The notes: generated from the letters alone by a model not told the origin. Counted from the stretch's first letter, positions 1 through 6,163 are shown. The stretch is DNA of 9,358 nucleotides from Ornithomonoglobus_A sp045537455 (GCA_045537455.1 JAZSPM010000128.1:1-9358), one strand, 5' to 3'. A program made the numbers and translations.

Positions 1-9
1 CGAACAAAG

Positions 10-15
10 TATAAT
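10..15 (+). promoter_or_regulatory. Transposase promoter -10 box (TATAAT)
   Basis: A perfect TATAAT lies 23 bases upstream of the orfA ATG. The -35 box would be outside the window. If the missing left end mirrors the right end, a TTGACA from the terminal repeat would sit 18 bases upstream of this box. The -10 is seen; the -35 is inferred. Confidence 0.6.
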
Positions 16-38
16 AAAACAAAAGGAGAGTGTCAAAA

Positions 39-377
39 ATGAGAACACCCAAAAAATACGATGAGGAATTTAAGAAACAGGCGATTAAGCTGGCAAAAGA
101 AATAGGAAACAAAGGAGCGTGTGAAGAACTTGGAATACCAAAAGGAACGTTGAGCACATGGGTAGGAAAAGCGAAAGCAGGAGAGATAGATATAGGTACA
201 GGCACTCGTTCACCAGAAGAATCTCTAAATCTTGCCCAGCAGTTACAAGCTGCAAATAAGCGAATCAAGGAACTTGAAAAAGCAAATCGTAAGCTGGAAG
301 AACTGAATGAATTTTTAGAGGAAGCATCAGCTTTTTTCGCAGCGAGCCGTCGGAAGTCAGGAAAGAAGAACGATTAA
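39..377 (+). CDS. IS3-family transposase OrfA (helix-turn-helix, leucine zipper)
   Basis: OrfA binds the IS ends and is the amino-terminal part of the OrfAB fusion transposase. The first ~50 residues form the IS3/IS911-type helix-turn-helix (start TPKKYDEEFKKQAI, then a GACEELGIPKGTLSTW recognition region). A heptad-rich segment (about residues 65-95: LAQQLQAANKRIKELEKANR) is the coiled coil used for multimerisation. The ATG at 39 was chosen over the GTG at 30 because AGGAG at 24-28 is 10 bases from the ATG but almost touches the GTG. The product is 112 residues, a usual OrfA length. Its last codons overlap the orfB frame, and the frameshift site lies at 332-338. Confidence 0.88.
   Translation: MRTPKKYDEEFKKQAIKLAKEIGNKGACEELGIPKGTLSTWVGKAKAGEIDIGTGTRSPEESLNLAQQLQAANKRIKELEKANRKLEELNEFLEEASAFFAASRRKSGKKND
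332..338 (+). promoter_or_regulatory. Programmed -1 frameshift site T_TTT_TTC
   Basis: OrfA reads gct ttt ttc here. Slipping one base back on TTTTTTC gives ttt ttt cgc and enters the orfB frame, making a 418-residue OrfAB from the ATG at 39. An SD-like AGAGGAAG at 317-324 lies a few bases upstream, a placement that stimulates slippage in other bacterial frameshift sites. I see no convincing downstream hairpin. OrfB has no good start of its own near the overlap, which supports frameshifting as the only route to transposase. Confidence 0.72.
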
Positions 378-1294
378 AATTCATTGCACTAAAGACCGAA
401 GATGGCGAAAATAAGGGAAAGATAAGTTTCTATTGCAAGGCATTAGATGTAACAAGGCAAGCTTTTTACAATTATATTGAAAGTAAGAACAAGCCATGGA
501 AATATCAGCCGCTTGTGGATGAAATGATGATAATCCATAATGAAGATATTTATAATGATACCTATGGCAGGGAACGTATGTATCTGGCTCTGCAACAGAG
601 ATACGAAGAAGGAAAATCAGATATTCCTGTGCCAAGTGAAGGTACTGTACGAAAGATTATGGAAAAAATCGGAATTATACATAAGCCACGCAGAAAAGCA
701 AATGGAATAACCAAAGCAGACCGTGAAGCACGTAAATCTGATGATCTTCTGAAACGTAATTTCAAGGCAGATAAGCCGTTGGAAAAAGCAATAACAGATA
801 TAAGTGAACTGAAAGCGAAAGATGGAAAAGTCTATGTTTCGGCAATATTTGACTGTTTTGACCTTATGCCATTAGGTCTTGCCATTGAAGATAATATGAA
901 AGCTTCACTTTGTTGCCATACTCTTGAGAATGCAAAAATATCTTACCCTGATATAGCTGGATGTATAATCCATTCAGACAGAGGCAGCCAATATACAAGT
1001 GCAGAATATCGTGAAAAATTGAAAAAATATGGTATAATCCAGAGTATGAATAGTGCAGGCGGAAGATGTCACGACAATGCCCGCTGTGAAAGTATGTGGG
1101 CAAGAATGAAGGAAGAACTGTTCTATAGCCGCAATGATAAGCCTGAAAACTATACAATAGAGGAGTTAAAGACGAAAATCTGGCGATATTACATGAGTTA
1201 TTGGGCCAACAGAAGGATTTGTACAGCAAATGGAGGATTTCCGCCTGCTGTTAAAAGAAAACGCTATTATGAAAGCATATATCTTGCAGCATAA
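338..1294 (+). CDS. IS3-family transposase OrfB, DDE integrase domain (made as OrfAB)
   Basis: This is the catalytic part of the transposase, which cuts and joins the IS ends. After the shift it reads through KISFYCKALDVTRQAFYNYI (the HTH_21-type region common in OrfB) into an rve-type RNase H fold. Catalytic residues visible are the D of ITDISEL, the D of HSDRGSQYTS and the E of NARCESMWARMKEEL. By my count 36 residues separate the last D and E, one more than the usual 35; the extra residue is in SAGGRCHDN. The frame is intact to the stop, so the element may be active. The first in-frame start codon is the GTG at 515, inside the domain and with no ribosome site, so the protein is best annotated as a frameshift product beginning at 39. 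Confidence 0.9.
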   Translation, partial: RSEPSEVRKEERLKFIALKTEDGENKGKISFYCKALDVTRQAFYNYIESKNKPWKYQPLVDEMMIIHNEDIYNDTYGRERMYLALQQRYEEGKSDIPVPSEGTVRKIMEKIGIIHKPRRKANGITKADREARKSDDLLKRNFKADKPLEKAITDISELKAKDGKVYVSAIFDCFDLMPLGLAIEDNMKASLCCHTLENAKISYPDIAGCIIHSDRGSQYTSAEYREKLKKYGIIQSMNSAGGRCHDNARCESMWARMKEELFYSRNDKPENYTIEELKTKIWRYYMSYWANRRICTANGGFPPAVKRKRYYESIYLAA

Positions 1295-1330
1295 GTCATC
1301 CAAATAAAAACTGTTACCGATAAAAATGAT

Positions 1331-1396
1331 AACCATCCGCCACCATTGACAGAACCTGAAAATGGCAAGCTGCCTTGCGGCAGTGGCTGGTTTTTT
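1331..1396 (+). terminator. Branched terminator-like structure in the IS tail
   Basis: AACCA (1331-1335) and GCCAC (1339-1343) pair with TGGTT (1388-1392) and GTGGC (1383-1387), leaving a 3-base bulge. Inside is a second hairpin, CTGCC (1370-1374) with GGCAG (1379-1383), loop TTGC, sharing one base with the outer stem. A six-T run follows at 1391-1396. This probably ends transposase transcription 37 bases after the orfB stop. A competing pairing, CAGAACC (1350-1356) with GGTTCTG (1402-1408), is also possible. Confidence 0.55.
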
Positions 1397-1482
1397 CCTC
1401 CGGTTCTGAATCTAAGAACAGCTCTGCAATCAAATGCAGTGTGCATTAAGTTTACACTTGTTCATTCTGTTCGAATAAAATG

Positions 1483-1500
1483 TGTCAAGTATTATTGACA
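1483..1500. repeat. Right terminal repeat of the IS, with an internal dyad
   Basis: TGTCAA (1483-1488) and TTGACA (1495-1500) form a dyad with a 6-base spacer at the very end of the element. Both arms read as a -35 hexamer, one pointing inward and one outward. The left copy is outside the window, so the inverted-repeat assignment rests on the TG/CA ends, the shared cgaaca farther in and the ku junction. Confidence 0.6.
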
Positions 1501-2006
1501 AAATCATCTGCAAAGAACATCGTTTCAATCAAAATGCCGTCATCGGTCGGAATGAGCGTGAGGAGCTTTTCTTTCGTACCCATGACAGTTTTTGCAATTG
1601 CAACCTTGCCCTGATCCTTCATCGCCTTGCGCAGAAGCTCAAACGCCTTGTCACCGCCTGTTTCCGGAACAGCATGATAGGTCTTGTCAAAGTAAATCGG
1701 ACGAATCGCATTAAGATCAGTAAAGTGCAGAATGTGAATGGTCTTGTCCTTTGCTGACTTTGCCTTTTCAAAATCATCATCGGACATAATGACGAACTTA
1801 TCTTTGTCGTACTCGAAGCCTTTTACAATATCGTCCGACTTGATTTCCTTACCGCAGGAGCCGCAGACCTTTTTGTATTTCACCCTGCTGCCGTCCTCCT
1901 TGCAGAGCTGATTGAAATGAATGTCGTTATCCTGTGTTGCTGTGTACAGCCCGACGGGGATATGCACCATGCCGAATGAGATTGCACCTATGTGTGATAC
2001 TGCCAT
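1485..2006 (-). pseudogene. ku: Ku DNA-end-binding protein, 3' end removed by IS insertion
   Basis: Bacterial Ku binds DNA double-strand ends and recruits ligase LigD for non-homologous end joining. The N-terminus (VSHIGAISFGMVHIPVGLYTAT), a VCGSCGKEI segment followed by DIVKGFEYDKDKFVIM, and FTDLNAIRPIYFDKTYH are hallmark Ku beta-barrel features. The ATG at 2006 follows AAGGAAGG by 8 bases; the GTG at 2015 overlaps that site and was rejected. The frame is 173 residues, but bacterial Ku is usually about 260-300. Around residue 169 the coding sequence runs into the IS, which supplies the last residues (VNNT) and the stop. The missing part includes the rest of the bridge/core and the C-terminal region, so function is probably lost. 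The remainder should lie on the far side of the IS. Only 34 bases separate it from the yyaL stop, suggesting cotranscription. Confidence 0.9.
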
Positions 2007-2040
2007 TGTGAACACCTTCCTTTTAGTTTAGTATTCTCTT

Positions 2041-3978
2041 TTATTCAGCAATATATTCGTTAGCTGGCGGCAAGCACATATGCCCTCTGCAAACATAGTA
2101 GGTGGTCTTGTTATTCAGCAACGAATATTTTTCACTCTCGTTCACTACTGAAATATTCGCAAATAATGGTAGCTTCATGCGAATTTCCGACAAATCCGTT
2201 TTACCATCCTGAACAATCGTCACATGCTCCGGCGGATTTTCATACATCAGCTTTGCAAGCAGAAACAGGCTATGACCTGCCGGATATTCCGCCGCTTGTG
2301 CAGATAAAAAGGCAAGCTGTTTTTCTGCAAATTCTCTGTACTTATCATCTTCCGTCAGCTGATACAGTCTCACGAAATTGTACGCCATCACGGAATTACC
2401 GCTTGGAATTGCCCCGTCATAGGTTTCCTTCGGGTTCATGAACAGCTCGGAGTTACCGGTTTCACAGAGGAAGAAACCGCCGTTTGCATCGTCTACAAAG
2501 CGTTTCACTGCTTCATGACAGAACGCCTTCGCCTTGTCGAGATAATTGCTGTCAAGTGTAGAATTGTACAGCTCCAGAAGTGCAGAAACATAGTACGCAT
2601 CATCATCCAGAAACGCCTTATCAGAGCGTTTTCCGTCTCGGAAGCTTGTGTAGAGCTGCAAGCCTTCACACAAATTCTGCTCCAGAAATGCTTGTGCCTT
2701 TTGTGCAGCTTGCAAGTACTGTTCTTTATGCGAGATGCGATACAGCATCGCCATCGCCGTAATCATCATGGAATTCCATGACAGCAGAATCTTGTCATCC
2801 AGATGCAGGTTTGTTCTATTTTTTCGGTATTCATACAGTTTTTGAAATTCTTCCGAAAAATCCGTATCAATATCATTGCTTTTCAGCAGATTCGGGATAT
2901 TCACGCCCTCAAAATTGCCATTTGCTGTGATGTCAAATACTTCGGCAAAACGCTTTCCATGCTCACCCAGTACATTCTGAATTTCATCAAGCGTAAAGGT
3001 ATAGAATTTTCCCTCAATGCCCTCACTATCCGCATCCTGTGCGCTATAAAATCCGCCATTCGGAGATGTCATTTCACGCAGTACATAGTCTGCCGTTTCT
3101 ATCGCAGTATTAAGATAAATTAGACTATTTGTAATACTGTATGCCGCACTGTACGCCATAATCAGCAAAGCATTGTCATATAGCATTTTCTCAAAATGGG
3201 GTGCAAGGAAATACTTGTCTGTAGAGTATCTCGAAAAGCCACCTCCGATGTGGTCAAATATACCGCCTTTTCTCATCTGAATCAGAGTTTTCTCTACCAT
3301 TTTCATTGAAAGAGTATCATTGTTTATTTTTGAATACATCATCAGAAAAAGCAGATTGTGCGGCGTGGGGAATTTCGGTTCACGTCCGAAACCGCCATAT
3401 ATGCTGTCGTAGATATATTTAAAATGCTTTACTGCATCTTCTACTATATATTCAGAAGTGTTATTCTTCCCATTCAAATTACTATTTTTCAGATGAGCTA
3501 TTATTTCATCTACTGATTCGAGCAATTTATCTTGATTTTTCTTCCATTGCTCCGCAATTGTCATAAGCAAATCCGAAAATCCGGGTATACCATATCGTGA
3601 ACGGACAGGAAAATATGTTCCTGCGAAAAACGGCTTTTTATCCCATGTCATAAAAATACTTGTAGGCCAACCACCGCTGCCTGTAAACGCCTGACATACC
3701 GCCATATACACGCTGTCAATGTCGGGACGTTCCTCACGATCAACCTTAATAGACACAAAGTATTTATTGAGGATTTCCGCAGTTTTCTCGTCCTCAAAAC
3801 TCTCATGTGCCATTACATGACACCAATGACAAGTGCTATAGCCAATGCTCAGAAAAATCGGCTTATTTTCCCTTTTTGCTGTTTCAAAAGCTTCGTCACA
3901 CCACATATACCAGTTTACGGGATTTTCTGCGTGCTGTAATAAATACGGACTTGTTGATTTGTTCAGCTGATTGCTCAT
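2041..3978 (-). CDS. yyaL: Thioredoxin-domain protein of the YyaL/DUF255 family
   Basis: A 645-residue cytoplasmic-type protein. The first ~160 residues are a DUF255/DsbH-like thioredoxin fold: NPVNWYMW, then STCHWCHVMAHESFED with the CHWC pair at about residues 50-53, then DREERPDID, then GGWP with the expected cis-proline, and FFAGTYFP. The rest resembles an alpha-barrel of the N-acylglucosamine 2-epimerase/six-hairpin type (for example GIFDHIGGGFSRYSTD, HFEKMLYDNALL, FYSAQDADSEG, SWNSMMI, YDGAIPSGNSV). The length and order match the full family with no breaks. The ATG at 3978 follows AAAGGAG by 5 bases; a TTG farther out overlaps that site. The precise reaction is unsettled; the bacterial protein is thought to be a redox enzyme or sugar-binding fusion. 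It lies between a small gene and ku on the same strand, and a terminator-like hairpin directly precedes its ribosome site. Confidence 0.92.
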   Translation of the reverse strand: MSNQLNKSTSPYLLQHAENPVNWYMWCDEAFETAKRENKPIFLSIGYSTCHWCHVMAHESFEDEKTAEILNKYFVSIKVDREERPDIDSVYMAVCQAFTGSGGWPTSIFMTWDKKPFFAGTYFPVRSRYGIPGFSDLLMTIAEQWKKNQDKLLESVDEIIAHLKNSNLNGKNNTSEYIVEDAVKHFKYIYDSIYGGFGREPKFPTPHNLLFLMMYSKINNDTLSMKMVEKTLIQMRKGGIFDHIGGGFSRYSTDKYFLAPHFEKMLYDNALLIMAYSAAYSITNSLIYLNTAIETADYVLREMTSPNGGFYSAQDADSEGIEGKFYTFTLDEIQNVLGEHGKRFAEVFDITANGNFEGVNIPNLLKSNDIDTDFSEEFQKLYEYRKNRTNLHLDDKILLSWNSMMITAMAMLYRISHKEQYLQAAQKAQAFLEQNLCEGLQLYTSFRDGKRSDKAFLDDDAYYVSALLELYNSTLDSNYLDKAKAFCHEAVKRFVDDANGGFFLCETGNSELFMNPKETYDGAIPSGNSVMAYNFVRLYQLTEDDKYREFAEKQLAFLSAQAAEYPAGHSLFLLAKLMYENPPEHVTIVQDGKTDLSEIRMKLPLFANISVVNESEKYSLLNNKTTYYVCRGHMCLPPANEYIAE

Positions 3979-3991
3979 AGGCACTCCTTTC

Positions 3992-4021
3992 AAAAAAGCC
4001 GCTTGAGTGGTCTCAAACGGC
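3992..4021 (-). terminator. Intrinsic terminator or attenuator just before yyaL
   Basis: On the minus strand GCCGTTTGAG (4021-4012) pairs with CTCAAGCGGC (4007-3998) over a 4-base loop. One T-G wobble becomes a mismatch on the + strand, so the hairpin is meant for minus-strand RNA. TTTTTT follows at 3997-3992, then four bases later the AGGAG of yyaL. It lies 8 bases after the stop of the 59-aa gene. It should end the upstream transcript, but it also sits inside any yyaL leader. Confidence 0.85.
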
Positions 4022-4029
4022 GTATTTGT

Positions 4030-4209
4030 TCAATATGCAGTAATGATATTCTGTACGTACTGCTGCATTTCCTTCCTTGATGCAATTGTGTGCGTGCCGT
4101 TGATCACTTCATGTTTCTGCGCTTCCGTCAGTGATGAAAACTTCAGCATCGCCTCTGGATTCATTGCAAGAGCCATGCCCAGTCCCACAGGCATTTCTGT
4201 TTTTTCCAT
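4030..4209 (-). CDS. 59-aa conserved small protein (YdeI/OmdA-tail-like)
   Basis: The ATG at 4209 has GGAGG 8 bases upstream. The product starts MEKTEMPVGLGMALAMNPEA, continues through an FSSLTEAQKHEVINGTH segment, and ends in a short helix-rich tail. The pattern 'NPEA...F.SLTEAQK..VI' recalls the C-terminal OmdA segment of YdeI-type bacteriocin-protection proteins, here as a free-standing unit; this likeness is weak and recalled, not searched. No signal or membrane segment is visible. It begins 67 bases after the oxidoreductase stop and ends just before a strong terminator, so it is probably the last gene of that transcript. The same frame extends open to 4389, but that part is antisense-frame noise over the oxidoreductase end and lacks a ribosome site. 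Function unknown. Confidence 0.75.
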   Translation of the reverse strand: MEKTEMPVGLGMALAMNPEAMLKFSSLTEAQKHEVINGTHTIASRKEMQQYVQNIITAY

Positions 4210-4276
4210 TGTTTCTTCCTCCACTTGCATTATGACAGTAGTATGTCCTACTTTGCTGATTTTATCCGCAAGACAA

Positions 4277-5572
4277 CTATCTGATATAATCATTTGCAGG
4301 ATTATCAAGAACCCTACCGTTTTCAGCAAACCGTGAACCATGACAGGCACAATCCCACGAATGCTCCGCCGCATTCCAGTGCAGCGCACAGCCCAGATGC
4401 GGACACCGTCTGCCTGTAAACGAGAGCAGATTCACCGCAGATTCCAGACAATTGACAAATAACTGCGGTTTCAGAATGCACCTCGAAGGACTGAAAATAT
4501 CTGTATACTCGTTCTGCTTTCCTATCACCATATCAGAAAGCAGTATCGCCGAGAGCATCGCCCCTGTCATACCCCACTTATTAAAGCCTGTTGTAGTGTA
4601 AAGTCTTGTTGTATTGCTTGAATATCTGCCTATATACGGCATTTCATCAAGGCTCATACAATCCTGTGCCGCCCAGTAACAATGCTCCCTTGCAGTCGGA
4701 TAGTACTGCTCTGCGAAATACCGCAGCTCCGTCCAGTTACCACCTTTTTTACCAGTACGATGACCTCCGCCGCAGAGCAAAAGATATTTGCCATAATTAC
4801 GAAACGACAACCCTGTTTTGCTTTCGTCAACGTACATACCTCCCACATCCTGAGCATTTTCAAGAGCAAGCACATATGAACGGTGCTGATAGAGCTTAAG
4901 AAAAAAGCTGCCGTGTTTATTGATGAACGGGAAATGCGTCGCCACAATTACTGTTTTTGCCGTAATTTTTCCGCAATCCGTTATTGCGGTATTCCCACGC
5001 ATTTCCTTTACAAAGGTATTTTCATAAATAGGCAGATCCTTTGCAATGACGGATAGGAATTTCAGCGGATGAAACTGTGCCTGTTCGGGGAACATCACTG
5101 CACCTGCAGTCTGGAATGGCAGCTGCAGTTTCTCACAAAACCTTGCAGAATAGCAGATTTTATCAAGTGCCGACATTTCTTGTTCCAACACTCCCCTGTC
5201 GCCAAGGGAATAGACATAATTGTCCTTCTTCTCGTAATCGCAGTCGACTTTTTCGCAAAGTTCTGTATACTTTGCAAAGGCAAATCGATTTGCTTCAAAA
5301 TATTTTCGTGCAGTTTCAACTCCACCGCTTTTGATGAGTTTATGAAAAATCAGCCCGTGCTGATAAGTGATTTTCGCAGTTGTATGTCCAGTTGTGCCAC
5401 TACAAATTCTATGCTTTTCCACGAGAATACAATCCACACCGTTCTGTTTTAGAAAATAAGCTGTCAGAATGCCTGCAACGCCTCCGCCAATAATCAGAAC
5501 ATCAGTTGAAGTATCTCCGTTCAGCTTCGGAAATGAAGGTAACTGCACTTCTTTCTGCCATATTGACTCCAT
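4277..5572 (-). CDS. FAD-dependent oxidoreductase with C-terminal Rieske [2Fe-2S] centre
   Basis: A 431-residue flavoprotein of the DAO/glycine-oxidase superfamily. DVLIIGGGVAGILTAYFLKQ (residues 24-43) is the dinucleotide-binding GGGxxG motif, with E52 (LVEKH) placed to hold the FAD ribose; SGTTGHTTAKITYQHG is diagnostic of the Rieske-fused subgroup. The Rieske ligands are visible as CPHLGC (C390, H392) and CACHGS (C408, H411); C395 and C410 could form the stabilising disulfide. The iron-sulphur part is compact: there is little room for the usual preceding beta-strands, and fused relatives I recall (about 500 residues) are longer. No signal peptide, so cytoplasmic. AGGAGG lies 4 bases before the ATG. 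The substrate is unknown (an amine or amino acid oxidation would fit the fold). It follows the 91-aa gene and precedes the 59-aa gene. Confidence 0.9.
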   Translation of the reverse strand: MESIWQKEVQLPSFPKLNGDTSTDVLIIGGGVAGILTAYFLKQNGVDCILVEKHRICSGTTGHTTAKITYQHGLIFHKLIKSGGVETARKYFEANRFAFAKYTELCEKVDCDYEKKDNYVYSLGDRGVLEQEMSALDKICYSARFCEKLQLPFQTAGAVMFPEQAQFHPLKFLSVIAKDLPIYENTFVKEMRGNTAITDCGKITAKTVIVATHFPFINKHGSFFLKLYQHRSYVLALENAQDVGGMYVDESKTGLSFRNYGKYLLLCGGGHRTGKKGGNWTELRYFAEQYYPTAREHCYWAAQDCMSLDEMPYIGRYSSNTTRLYTTTGFNKWGMTGAMLSAILLSDMVIGKQNEYTDIFSPSRCILKPQLFVNCLESAVNLLSFTGRRCPHLGCALHWNAAEHSWDCACHGSRFAENGRVLDNPANDYIR

Positions 5573-5589
5573 AATTCCTCCTGTGTAAA

Positions 5590-5617
5590 ACGCCGTCCGA
5601 TTGAGTTCAGACGGCGT
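5590..5617 (-). terminator. Hairpin terminator or attenuator just before the FAD-Rieske gene
   Basis: On the minus strand ACGCCGTC (5617-5610) pairs perfectly with GACGGCGT (5597-5590), and three more pairs (one wobble) extend the stem inward around loop ACTCAA. The wobble favours the minus strand as the acting strand. A short run of four T follows (the last stem base included), weaker than the one before yyaL. It starts 6 bases after the 91-aa gene's stop and ends 7 bases before the AGGAGG of the FAD-Rieske gene. Confidence 0.72.
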
Positions 5618-5623
5618 GTATTC

Positions 5624-5899
5624 TTAAAAATCCTGTAAGTCCGCAGCAGTTAGGTCATTTTCCACATTATCTCTTGCAAGGTCATTGTCAATGACCGCAT
5701 AGACATCAGAAATCGGCTTTTCCTGCGAGAATGGCTTTGTGTGGTATACCTTTTGTGCAGGCGGTCTTGTACCAGCAATGATGGGGTTTGCGTGTGCCTT
5801 TCCGCGCTTTGCTTTTCCATGAATTTCAGGTACTGCAACTGCTGTATTCTTCTGCTGAGTGTGCGTCCAATCCGGACGGCTCATGCCTTGTTTTGCCAT
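5624..5899 (-). CDS. 91-aa conserved small protein of unknown function
   Basis: I do not recognise a named family, though similar small clostridial proteins come to mind. The product is basic in its first two thirds (MAKQGMSRPDWTHTQQ, then EIHGKAKRGKAHANPIIAGT) and acidic at its end (DNDLARDNVENDLTAADLQDF). It has no membrane segment, signal peptide or cysteine. The lysine/proline-rich N-terminal half looks flexible, and the acidic tail is predicted helical. The ATG at 5899 was preferred because GAGG (5911-5908) is 8 bases away; the GTG at 5908 overlaps that site and the ATG at 5905 is too close. It is the first gene after the control region and lies 51 bases before the FAD-Rieske gene, so it may be a partner or regulator of that enzyme; this is inference from position. 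Confidence 0.8.
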   Translation of the reverse strand: MAKQGMSRPDWTHTQQKNTAVAVPEIHGKAKRGKAHANPIIAGTRPPAQKVYHTKPFSQEKPISDVYAVIDNDLARDNVENDLTAADLQDF

Positions 5900-5971
5900 G
5901 TTCATCACCTCATGAATAGTATGTGAGACTTTCTTTAATTTATGTATACTTTACTGAAAAGAGCTTGCTTT

Positions 5972-5980
5972 ATTATAACA
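5972..5980 (-). promoter_or_regulatory. Extended -10 promoter for the minus-strand cluster
   Basis: On the minus strand 5980-5972 reads TGTTATAAT, an extended -10 (TGnTATAAT). The base positions for a -35 (about 6000-5995, ATATGC) do not match consensus, as is common for extended -10 promoters or activator-dependent ones. The box lies between the arms of an inverted repeat, AGCTTG (5962-5967) and CAAGCT (5979-5984). Distance to the 91-aa start is about 70 bases. Confidence 0.55.
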
Positions 5981-6000
5981 AGCTATCTTTCTAAGCATAT

Positions 6001-6023
6001 TATATTGCTCCTCGAGCAATATA
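6001..6023. promoter_or_regulatory. Perfect 10-bp inverted repeat, candidate operator
   Basis: TATATTGCTC (6001-6010) and GAGCAATATA (6014-6023) are exact reverse complements around a 3-base spacer. It lies immediately upstream of the -35 position of the minus-strand promoter, has no T-run on either side, and so looks like a protein-binding site rather than a terminator. No regulator gene is present in the window. Confidence 0.5.
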
Positions 6024-6163
6024 GAACATTTTGATAATTAGAAGTTTTTTCTGATTCATATAACAGAAGAAAAGTATGCATCATTTATTACATTTATGAA
6101 AAACATGATAGCTAACTGTTGATATAATTCTAACACGGCTATTCTTCACTCTTTTATCACACC

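Larger units (their letters stand above)
1..1500 (+). mobile_element. IS3-family insertion sequence, left tip outside the window
   Basis: Two overlapping frames (orfA, orfB) joined by a -1 slippery site, plus a DDE integrase domain, identify an IS3-family element. The right end is placed at 1500 because the terminal sequence read inward on the minus strand starts TGTCAATAATACTTGACA, which has the TG...CA ends usual for the family, and because ku coding sequence resumes exactly at 1501. Farther in, the right end carries cgaaca (minus strand, 1473-1468), matching the first six bases of the window, so about 27 bases of the left end are probably missing. That gives a total near 1.53 kb, normal for IS3. 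The left boundary, the flanking duplication and the exact repeat length cannot be seen. It interrupts ku and lies in the opposite orientation to it. Confidence 0.9.

Noticed and set aside
1482..1757. A 91-aa + strand open frame across the IS-ku junction
   Set aside because: It is antisense to ku, and its composition shows no family features; the ku frame explains this DNA.
4210..4389. Extension of the 59-aa gene to a 119-aa frame starting at 4389
   Set aside because: The extra part overlaps the well-supported end of the FAD-Rieske gene in another frame, has no ribosome site and no recognisable sequence; the ATG at 4209 has GGAGG at ideal distance.
5069..5452. A 127-aa + strand open frame opposite the oxidoreductase
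   Set aside because: It lies wholly antisense to a convincing gene, has no ribosome site and encodes a cysteine/phenylalanine-rich string typical of a shadow frame.
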